Positions 1 through 7,100 of a DNA stretch of 7,296 bases are shown here, piece after piece. Source of the stretch: Alphaproteobacteria bacterium (GTDB taxonomy: Bacteria > Pseudomonadota > Alphaproteobacteria > Rickettsiales > SXRF01); NCBI GenBank assembly GCA_020050695.1, contig JAGVKI010000074.1, positions 1-7,296 on the forward strand. The letters are read 5' to 3'. A program made the translations under genes and the position numbers. The notes under the pieces were generated by a model. That model made no database searches, had not been told where the DNA came from, and was given only the letters and a program-made list of their open reading frames with translations. The first letter of the stretch is position 1. Each line of letters opens with the position of its first letter.

Positions 1-1452
1 CAGCATTATTATTCTATCCGCGCCCTTGATACCGAACGCAAATTGCTGCGTGAGACGATTGGTATTCGCGGTGAAGCAAACCGTATCATGCAGCGCCGCT
101 TTGAGGTGGGTTCAGCCGGGGAAGCTGACTTTACCCGTACCCAGAGCGAACTGGCAGGCATAAAAGCCGAACTGATCCTGCTCGATTCTCAGCGCAGGCA
201 GCTTGAAAATGCCCTGGCGGTACTGCTTGGCAAAATGCCATCGGAATATACGCTGGCCGAAATGCCGCTGGAGGCAATGCCGCCAGTAGTGCCTGCGGGC
301 TTGCCGTCTGACCTGCTGCAGCGCCGTCCTGATATTACGGCGGCGGTGGCTGGTATGGAAGCGGCCAACAAGCGCATTGGCGTCGCACGCACCGCATTCT
401 TCCCGCGTCTTGTCCTGACCGCAACGGGTGGGTTCCAGTCCACGGAACTGGGCGATCTGTTTAATTGGTCGAGCCGTACATGGGCACTGGGACAAACCGC
501 AGGCAGCGCACTTGCCATGTCGGTATTCGACAGTGGCCGCAATTTTGCGCGTCTTGATGCGTCCAAAGCCGCCTATGAAGAGTCAGTGGCGAACTATCGC
601 CAGCAGGTGCTTGTTGCATTCCGCGATGTGGAGAACAACCTCACTGCGCAGCGCCTGCTTGCTGAGCAGTTACACCAGCAGGAAGCGGCTGCAACCGCTG
701 CAACCCGCACTACCCAACTTGTAGGCGTGCGTTATGACCAGGGTGATGTGGATTATTTCCAGGTGGTGGACGCACAGCGTGTATCGCTTGGCGCGCAGCG
801 TGGCGCAGTGCAGATTCTTGGCCAGCGTTACCTGGCAACCATAGCCCTGATCCGTGCTCTTGGCGGTGGCTGGGAAGTGACGGAACTGACCGCACCGGCA
901 GAAGACGTTACGCCGCTTGCGCCAGCGGCTGAGTCACAGGAACCAACGGTAGTCCCGCAGGACAAGCCTTTAGACCCTGCGGCGGAAGAAAAGCCGGAAA
1001 CCACTGCACCGCTTCTGGCACCGGATAACCGCGTAGAAGCCCCCGTGCCACAGGAAACACTGCAGCAAGATGTGGTAATAGAGGCTACACCGTCCGTGCC
1101 GCCTGTAGATGATGGCATCCATGAAATCGTCAAGGAAGATAACGCTCCGGAAAAAGAGGGAGAGGAGAAAACGTCTTCTTCCGATAGCTGGCTGCCAGAT
1201 AGCTTCAAACTGGATATTGTCCCTGCAAGCAAAGCGCTTTCCGATAAGAAAGCCGAGAGTTCAGGTACGCAGCTTGAAACCAAGTCCCAGGCAGAAACCA
1301 AGACCCAGGAAGCAAATCTTTCAGCCTTTGATTGGGATATGGGTGATATGGGGCTGAAGCTGGATGTTGTGCCAGCAAGTGAAGCGATTAAAAGCAAGTC
1401 TTCCAATGAAGCCATTGGCGGAACTACGCTTCAAACGGCACCTGGCAAATAA
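1..1452 (+). CDS. TolC/NodT-family outer membrane efflux factor with long C-terminal tail (5' partial)
   Basis: This is the outer membrane channel component of a tripartite efflux pump; such proteins form trimeric beta-barrels with a periplasmic alpha-helical tunnel. The frame is open from base 1, so the start, signal peptide and first half of the protein lie outside the window; 483 residues are visible. Counting from base 1, residues about 30-80 (FEVGSAGEADFTRTQSELA) are the long helix typical of the family. RRPDI at 108-112 followed by ANKRIGVARTAFFPRL is the hallmark NodT/OprM-type signature opening the second repeat. GDVDYFQVVDAQR and the ending ALGGGWE (to about residue 292) close the conserved domain. 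A further roughly 187 residues follow, rich in Pro, Ala, Glu, Lys and Ser and without hydrophobic segments; ordinary family members stop within a few tens of residues. In TolC both termini face the periplasm, so the tail is probably periplasmic. It stops at TAA 1450-1452, just before a hairpin. The family call is very sure; the transported substrate is unknown. Confidence 0.95.
   Translation, partial: QHYYSIRALDTERKLLRETIGIRGEANRIMQRRFEVGSAGEADFTRTQSELAGIKAELILLDSQRRQLENALAVLLGKMPSEYTLAEMPLEAMPPVVPAGLPSDLLQRRPDITAAVAGMEAANKRIGVARTAFFPRLVLTATGGFQSTELGDLFNWSSRTWALGQTAGSALAMSVFDSGRNFARLDASKAAYEESVANYRQQVLVAFRDVENNLTAQRLLAEQLHQQEAAATAATRTTQLVGVRYDQGDVDYFQVVDAQRVSLGAQRGAVQILGQRYLATIALIRALGGGWEVTELTAPAEDVTPLAPAAESQEPTVVPQDKPLDPAAEEKPETTAPLLAPDNRVEAPVPQETLQQDVVIEATPSVPPVDDGIHEIVKEDNAPEKEGEEKTSSSDSWLPDSFKLDIVPASKALSDKKAESSGTQLETKSQAETKTQEANLSAFDWDMGDMGLKLDVVPASEAIKSKSSNEAIGGTTLQTAPGK
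1207..1239 (+). repeat. Tail motif copy 1 of the outer membrane factor
   Basis: Encodes KLDIVPASKAL, residues 403-413 counted from base 1. It is the first of two copies of a KLD-[IV]-VPAS-[KE]-A-[LI] motif in the C-terminal tail. It is preceded by SWLPDSF and followed by a Lys/Ser-rich stretch. The two DNA copies agree at 26 of 33 positions, and four of the seven differences are synonymous. That suggests the peptide rather than the DNA has been kept. Confidence 0.75.
1357..1389 (+). repeat. Tail motif copy 2 of the outer membrane factor
   Basis: Encodes KLDVVPASEAI, residues 453-463 counted from base 1, 50 residues after copy 1. It is preceded by an aromatic/acidic segment (FDWDMGDMGL) and followed by a Lys/Ser-rich stretch, as copy 1 is. 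The shared layout, aromatic-acidic lead, KLDxVPAS core and basic-serine trailer, suggests a duplicated short linear motif of about 30 residues. The function is unknown. Confidence 0.75.
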
Positions 1453-1472
1453 ACCAACATTATGGCAGGCAT

Positions 1473-1510
1473 AAAAAAAGCCCTTTTCCCACATGGGAAC
1501 AAGAGGGCTT
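1473..1510. terminator. Hairpin terminator after the outer membrane factor gene
   Basis: Seven A residues (1473-1479) lead into a hairpin. The outer stem pairs 1478-1484 (AAGCCCT) with 1504-1510 (AGGGCTT). The inner stem pairs TTCCC 1486-1490 with GGGAA 1495-1499 around the loop ACAT, with an asymmetric internal bulge. The position 20 bases after the stop codon suggests it ends the plus-strand transcript, but the plus-strand trailer (TTAGCGCTATTTC) is poor in T. Read on the minus strand, the same hairpin is followed by seven Ts, the classic intrinsic form. It may be bidirectional, or serve mainly to stop minus-strand antisense transcription. Confidence 0.75.
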
Positions 1511-1727
1511 AGCGCTATTTCAAACAATTATATTACCAACCTATTCTTAATATTTTGTTAAGCTGACAGCCTTTTTTGTAAAGGGTTATTCAAAAAAAGC
1601 ATCTAAGGTCAGGATTGCCGCTGGCTTCGGTAAGTTATGATAATCTCAGTGAATTTACGCGGGTTTTAGAGTATAGTGGGGATTACCACTTTAAGTGGTG
1701 TGTTCAGAACTTATATTGTTGGGGTCA
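1511..1727 (+). promoter_or_regulatory. Promoter region and leader upstream of the FG-GAP protein gene
   Basis: No convincing gene lies here. The best sigma-70-like pair is TTGCCG (1615-1620) with GATAAT (1639-1644), an 18-base spacer. An A-run at 1592-1598 sits where an UP element would be. A second -10-like hexamer, TATAGT (1672-1677), has no good -35. Two weak inverted repeats are present: CTTAA/TTAAG at 1546-1562 and an imperfect T-run/A-run pair at 1569-1600. Upstream of the chosen ATG the only Shine-Dalgarno-like element is GGGG at 1721-1724, only 3 bases from the start, so initiation may be weak. The promoter calls are by eye only. Confidence 0.4.
1685..1699. promoter_or_regulatory. 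Perfect palindrome, possible operator
   Basis: ACCACTT-T-AAGTGGT is a perfect inverted repeat with 7-base arms around a single T. It lies 7 bases after the -10-like TATAGT, where a transcript from that hexamer would start, and 28 bases before the ATG at 1728. A short symmetric site at this position suits a dimeric repressor. As RNA the 1-base centre would not form a good hairpin without opening several pairs, so a DNA-level role is more likely than an RNA one. This is inference from symmetry and position. Confidence 0.35.
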
Positions 1728-4142
1728 ATGCGTTTCAGGGTGCGCCGTCGTACTCCTCACTCTTCATCTGTGTCCGGTAATGCGGCAACCCTTCTTGCTG
1801 CCGCCATGCTGCTTATGGTGGGCGGCATTATGATCGGTGTCAATATGGCTGGTGACCAGGGCAGCGATTATAATGAAAGAGTCAAAGAAACCTGGCGCCG
1901 CATTCATGAAATTGAACGCGCGATGAATGCCGATAAGGCCAAGGAAGGGCGCCTGCGCCGTCCCGCTCCATCACAGTATGCCATGCCTAACGAGATGCGT
2001 CCTGAAGAGGAAGGCGAAACAAACTATTTCGGTGTAGAGGCAGTAATCTCCAGCGATGTTAATCCAGCAAACTTGCCAAAGGTAACCATGGGGCCTGATA
2101 TCGTAACCGGTAAAATCCTTCGTGGTGACGTGCCGGTGGTATCGCTTAATATCGATCCTAAATTAGCGTTTGACGCCTGGGGTCGGCGTTTTGTGTACAT
2201 GGTGCAGGAAGATGCCACGATAGAAGCCGATTGCCGGGTACTTCAGGAAGCCGCCGCCAAAGATCCGTTGCTCGGCCTGATTAAAATCCAGGACGCCAGC
2301 GGTGGTGTTAAAGAAAATGTATTTTATACGATTACCAGCCTTGGCCGGGATGGGCATTTAGCGGTGCCTATGGAAGGCAGCACGCTTGAGAACCGAATTA
2401 ATAAAGGCAATACCGATGCCGATACGCTGACCAACGGCGTGCCAAACCCCTTGCAGCTGCGTGACAAAGTCATACAAAAGCCAATGACGTCCACCTTTGA
2501 TGACATTGTCTATTACTCCGAAACCCGCAAACGCACATGCTGCCTTAAGAAATCCTGTATGGCGACCAGCGAACCGCAGGATGGGTTCCGGTTTGAAGGC
2601 ATTGATACAACCGACCTTGCCGCATGGGATATGGCAATAGGTGACGTGAATAATGATGGCATCGAAGATCTGGTGGTCGGTGCGCCTTATGCACGCGGTG
2701 GTCGCGGCGCTGTATATGTCATTTTTGGTAAGTCTTCCGAGCCTTTCCCGGACACGCTGCCTTTATCCTCTTTAAACGGCACGAATGGGTTTATGGTAAC
2801 ATGCGATGGCTGCGAGTTGTTTGGCTGGTCGGTGGATGCAGGTGGTGACATTAATGGCGATGGCAGGCGCGATATTTATATTGGCCGTAAAGTGCCGCAT
2901 GTGCAGCAGATGAGCTGCCCGGCGCCCAATGGTGCAGGGGCATATGTATTGTTTGGAAAAAAGACATGGCCACGCGAGGTGAAGTTTGTTGAGCGCGGCG
3001 GACAATGGGGCCCGCTGGGTAATACGGGTTTTGTATTTGGCGGTGTAGGCTTGCTGCCGAACTTCTCCTATGATGGCGTGCTCGGCGATCTGGACGGCGA
3101 CAATATAGCCGATCTTTCGGTCAGCGCGCTGGGCCGCGTGTATGTGATGTCCGGCTATGAGGGGCAGTTTCCAATTCACCCTGCCTATGTAGATGCCAAT
3201 AAGGTAGGTGCAGGAGGATCGGACGGAGTGCCCGGTTTCAAGGTGCTGCCTGATGCAAATGCTGGCAATGATCCGACACGCCCGGCGCCTCCTTCGGGCA
3301 CGCAGAATTTTGCTCCCTCGCTTGCGGCAGGCGACTTTAATAATGATGGCAAAGGGGATCTTGCCATTGGTGCGGCAAACGTAACACCGCCTGCGCCAAA
3401 TAACGTTGTTAAGGCAGGCGCGGTGTATGTATTGTTTGGCAGCGCAAGCAATGACGGTGACATCAACCTGGGTAACCTCAACGGTAATAACGGTTACCGT
3501 ATCGATGGTGATATAGCAAATGGCAGGCTGGGTTCCTCAGTGACTGCCGGTGATATAAACGGTGATGGCACGGTTGATATTGTAGCGGGCGCTCCGCGCA
3601 CGGGCAGTCTCAAACTAACCTATGACAGCACAGGCGCTGTAGCGTGCTGTACGACCAGTCCGGGCAGGGTGTATACTGTTTATGGTACGCCAGGTGTATA
3701 TCCGTCCTCATTTATGAACGTCAATACGCTCAATGGCACGAATGGCTTTGTAGTCAGCGGTTCCGTCGTGAACGATAATTTTGGCGCGGCGCTGGCCACA
3801 GGCGATATTAATGGCGACGGCTATACCGATATTATCGCAGGCGCCCCTACGGAAGGTGGCAGCGGCGAAGGCGCTGGCTATGTAGTTTATGGCAAGTCCA
3901 CATTCCCTTCCCTTATGGACGTCACCTCCCCAGATGGCACCATTGTATCGCGTTTCCACGGCAGCGTGCCAAGCCAGTATGTAGGCTGGGCAGTTGCCAG
4001 TGGTAATCTCAATGTAGTCAACGGTGATGATGTGGCGTTCGCCACGCCATTTTCCAATTTTGGCGGCGGCGTGAATTCAGGTGGTGGGTATATATTATTT
4101 GGCCCGCTCAGTTCACCCAATATCGATAGCGACGACTTCTAG
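1728..4142 (+). CDS. Membrane-anchored pseudopilin-like / seven FG-GAP beta-propeller protein
   Basis: This is a predicted envelope or surface protein of 804 residues in two parts. Part one: a basic leader (MRFRVRRRTP), one hydrophobic segment at about 19-38, then a helix (about 48-75) ending in EGRL at 73-76. DAWGRRFVYMV at 149-159, TSLGRDGHLA at 203-212 and FDDIVYY at 257-263 follow. From memory, these match the order seen in alphaproteobacterial pseudopilin-like proteins (GRLPCPA, DGWGRRxxY, SHGxxGxGA, FDDIV). Part two, from about residue 285, holds seven FG-GAP repeats with calcium-binding DxNxDG-type loops; this propeller family includes integrin alpha heads and bacterial adhesins. I chose the ATG at 1728 because the basic residues then directly precede the membrane segment; GTG codons at 1695 and 1698 would add 10-11 residues, lack a ribosome site and overlap a palindrome. 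The stop lies 3 bases from the convergent RND gene's stop. The propeller call is firm, the pseudopilin call moderate; ligand and location are unknown. Confidence 0.9.
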   Translation: MRFRVRRRTPHSSSVSGNAATLLAAAMLLMVGGIMIGVNMAGDQGSDYNERVKETWRRIHEIERAMNADKAKEGRLRRPAPSQYAMPNEMRPEEEGETNYFGVEAVISSDVNPANLPKVTMGPDIVTGKILRGDVPVVSLNIDPKLAFDAWGRRFVYMVQEDATIEADCRVLQEAAAKDPLLGLIKIQDASGGVKENVFYTITSLGRDGHLAVPMEGSTLENRINKGNTDADTLTNGVPNPLQLRDKVIQKPMTSTFDDIVYYSETRKRTCCLKKSCMATSEPQDGFRFEGIDTTDLAAWDMAIGDVNNDGIEDLVVGAPYARGGRGAVYVIFGKSSEPFPDTLPLSSLNGTNGFMVTCDGCELFGWSVDAGGDINGDGRRDIYIGRKVPHVQQMSCPAPNGAGAYVLFGKKTWPREVKFVERGGQWGPLGNTGFVFGGVGLLPNFSYDGVLGDLDGDNIADLSVSALGRVYVMSGYEGQFPIHPAYVDANKVGAGGSDGVPGFKVLPDANAGNDPTRPAPPSGTQNFAPSLAAGDFNNDGKGDLAIGAANVTPPAPNNVVKAGAVYVLFGSASNDGDINLGNLNGNNGYRIDGDIANGRLGSSVTAGDINGDGTVDIVAGAPRTGSLKLTYDSTGAVACCTTSPGRVYTVYGTPGVYPSSFMNVNTLNGTNGFVVSGSVVNDNFGAALATGDINGDGYTDIIAGAPTEGGSGEGAGYVVYGKSTFPSLMDVTSPDGTIVSRFHGSVPSQYVGWAVASGNLNVVNGDDVAFATPFSNFGGGVNSGGGYILFGPLSSPNIDSDDF
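2643..4031 (+). repeat. Seven FG-GAP calcium-loop repeats
   Basis: The loop motifs begin at these residues of the 804-residue protein: D306 (DVNNDGIED), D374 (DINGDGRRD), D454 (DLDGDNIAD), D536 (DFNNDGKGD), D609 (DINGDGTVD), D693 (DINGDGYTD) and N760 (NLNVVNGDD). Spacings are 67-84 residues. Most repeats continue with a GAP-like turn (VVGAP, AIGAA, VAGAP, IAGAP, FATP) and a GxxYVxFG strand. Several blades also carry an LNGTNGF-type strand: LNGTNGF twice and LNGNNGY once. Seven copies equal one closed seven-bladed propeller. Repeat 3 has lost the GAP turn and repeat 7 has lost the first Asp and the normal loop spacing, so those two probably bind calcium poorly or not at all. Confidence 0.92.
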
Positions 4143-4145
4143 GCT

Positions 4146-7100
4146 TTAAGCAGACGCTTTGGCTTGAGGCTTGCCGAACCATTGTTCCATATACAGATAA
4201 ATTACCGGCGTAATATAGAGCGTCAGCAATTGCGATGTCATAAGCCCGCCTACTACGGCAATGCCAAGCGGCTGGCGCAGTTCAGAGCCTGCACCAAACC
4301 CGATAGCGATAGGCAGGGTGCCAAAAATGGCCGCCATGGTGGTCATCATGATGGGGCGGAAACGCATCAGGCAGGCCTGGAAAATAGCATCCTCAGCGTT
4401 CATACCGCGCGTCCGTGCGTCAATGGCGAAATCCACCATCATAATAGCGTTCTTCTTTACCAGGCCTATCAGCAGCACAATGCCGATAATCGCGATCACG
4501 CTAAGATCCATGCCAAATAAAATGAGTGTCAGTATGGCGCCAAGCCCTGCCGAAGGCAGCCCCGATAAAATGGTAACCGGGTGAATAAAACTCTCATACA
4601 GCATACCAAGGATGATGTAGATCACCACAATCGAAATCAGCAGGAGCATACCCTGGCCTGCCGAGGAGTCCTGGAAGGCCTGCGCCGTGCCCTGGAAGCT
4701 GGTTACGATGCTTGACGGCAGCTTCATCTCATTTTCCACCCGCTTGATATTGTCTACAGCATGGCTGAGCGAATAGCCCTTGGACATGTTAAACGAAATG
4801 GTTACGGCAGGTAGCTGTCCCTGATGGTTAACCGATAGCGGGCCTGTACCGCGAATCAGCGTAGCGATAGAATCGAGCGGCACCAGCGTACCTTGGTTAC
4901 TTCTTACAAACAGATTGCGTATATCTTCCGGCGATTGCTGGCTTTCCGGCGGTACTTCCAGGATCACCTGATAGTCGTTGGAGGGGGTAAAGAGCGTGGC
5001 TACCTGCGCCGTGCCAAACGCAGAGTATAGCACCTGACGCACGTCGTCATAGCTGATACCGAGACTGGCGGCTTTTTCCTGGTCGAGTTTCACGCGTGCT
5101 TCTAAGCTGCGCAGCTGCAAATCGCTGGTGACGTCTTCGAAGCCGGGAAGCTTGCCAATGGACTTTTCAAGCTTGGCTGCCCAGTCATACAGTTCCTGAA
5201 GGTTGTTGCCCTGCAGCGTATACTGATAAAGACTTTTGCTCAGTCGTCCGCCGATCTGCAGGTTCTGCACAGGCTGCATGAATACGCTGAACCCTTCGAT
5301 GGCAGAGAGTTTTTTGCGCAGTCCCTGGATCACTTCGTTGGCATGCGGGCGCTCGCCATGTGGTTTAAGGCCAAAGAAAATGCGTCCGGAGTTCAGCGAA
5401 CCTCGGCCACCGCCAATAGCGTAAAATACGGTCTGCACAGACGGGTCGGCGCGCACGATCTCAGCAGCGCGTTTTTGTTTTTCCAGCATGGCTTCGTAGG
5501 AAATGTCCTGCGCTGCTTCCGTGGAGGCAAACACAAAGCCCGTATCTTCCAGCGGGAAGAAGCCCTTAGGGGTAACGGCAAAGGCAAAAACCGTGACAAA
5601 GACGCTCGCAATCGTAACCAGCAGGGTAATAAAGCGGTGGCGCAGAACGACTTTAAGTGTGCGCTCATACAGGCCCAGCATGGCGGAAAAACCCTTCTCA
5701 AGCTTCCTGGCATATTCAGGTTCTTGTGCATGGTGCTGCACTGGCTTCAGCCAGCGGCTGCAAAGCATGGGGGTGAGGGTAAGCGATACAAAGCCAGACA
5801 CCATGATAGCGATACTGATGGTGACGGCAAATTCATGGAACAGCCTGCCCACCACGCCGCCCATAAACAGCACGGGAATGAATACTGCCACCAGTGATAA
5901 GGTGATGGAAATAATGGTGAAGCCAATTTCCTTGGAACCCTTGATGGCCGCTTCAAATGGCTCCATGCCTTCTTCAATATAGCGCACAATATTTTCCAGC
6001 ATTACGATGGCGTCGTCTACGACAAGGCCCACGCACAGGGTAAGTGCCAGCAGCGATACGTTGTTGATGGAAAAGCCCATAAGCGCCATGCCGCCATAGG
6101 TGGCAATAATCGCCAGCGGCACGGTAATGCTGGGAATGATAGTGGCCGACATTTTACGCAGGAACAGGAATATCACCATGATGACCAGCACCACGGTAAG
6201 CTGTAGGGTAAACTGCACGTCATTTACCGATTCACGGATAGAGACCGAGCGGTCGAACATAGGGGTGAGCGATACCGAAGGTGGCAGCTGGTCACGAAAC
6301 TGCGGCAGCAATGCGCGTACTTTGTTGACGACGTCAATGGTATTAGCGTCGGGCTGGCGCTGCACGGCGATGACCACGGAGCGCGAGCCGTTGATGTTAC
6401 CGGTAGAGCGTAAATCCGCCACTGAATCGGTGACCTTGGCAATGTCCTGCAGGCGCACAGGCGCGCCATTGCGCCAGGTGACAATCAGAGGCCTGAAGCC
6501 ATCGGCGTTTTCAGGCTGGCCGGTTACTTTCAGGTTGAACAGCTGGCGGCTGCCGCTGATAAGGCCGACCGGTGTGGTCGATGCTGCATCGCGGATGGCA
6601 TCTTGTAATTCGGAAAAGCTGAGGTCATGCGCAGCAACGGCTTTGGGGTCGGCCTGAATACGCACGGCATATTTCTGTTCGCCGTAAATCTGCACCTGCG
6701 CGACGCCCGGCAAGGTAGATATACGCTGGGACAGCATGGTGTCGGCATATTCATTGACCTGTGATATAGGCATGCTGTCAGACGATACGGCGACGAACAA
6801 TACCGGCTGGTCTGCAGGGTTTACCTTGCGGAAAGACGGCGGTGTGGTCATTTCCTCGGGCAGGCGGCGCTGGGTAGCGGAAATCGCGGTCTGTACGTCT
6901 AGGGCAGCGCCGTCAATATTGCGGTCGAGGTCAAACTGAAGGGTGATTTGTGTATTGCCCAGGAAGCTGGTCGACGTCATCGAGGTGATGCCGGCAATCG
7001 TCGAAAACTGGCGTTCAAGCGGTGTTGCGACCGATGCCGCCATGGTTTCCGGGCTTGCGCCGGGCAGGCTTGCTGATACCTGGATCGTCGGAAAATCGAC

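Noticed and set aside
828..1415. Minus-strand open frame of 195 codons opposite the outer membrane factor tail
   Set aside because: It is a Ser/Gly/Thr-rich antisense shadow of the low-complexity tail, with no recognisable motif; the plus-strand frame is continuous with a conserved domain.
1569..1600. Imperfect inverted repeat of a T-run and an A-run as a terminator
   Set aside because: The stem is nearly all A-T with one mismatch and a 12-base loop, too weak for an intrinsic terminator; the A-run fits better as an UP element.
1695..1727. Upstream GTG starts for the FG-GAP protein gene
   Set aside because: They lie in or next to the palindrome, have no Shine-Dalgarno sequence, and would put a hydrophobic non-basic stretch before the basic leader. 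ATG at 1728 gives a better N-terminus.
1615..1833. Possible 72-codon plus-strand gene starting at TTG
   Set aside because: It overlaps the promoter region and the start of the FG-GAP gene in another frame. Its Cys/Leu/Trp-rich end is the frame-shifted copy of the hydrophobic segment.
4148..4159. Short inverted repeat AAGC/GCTT between the convergent genes as a shared terminator
   Set aside because: The stem is only 4 bases, with no T-run on either side, and lies within the RND coding end.
5343..5897. Plus-strand open frame of 184 codons inside the RND gene
   Set aside because: It is antisense to a full-length, well-conserved transporter and has Arg/His-rich, non-protein-like composition.
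6100..6657. Plus-strand open frame of 185 codons inside the RND gene
   Set aside because: It is antisense to the conserved periplasmic loop and TM2-4 region, with no motif or plausible context.
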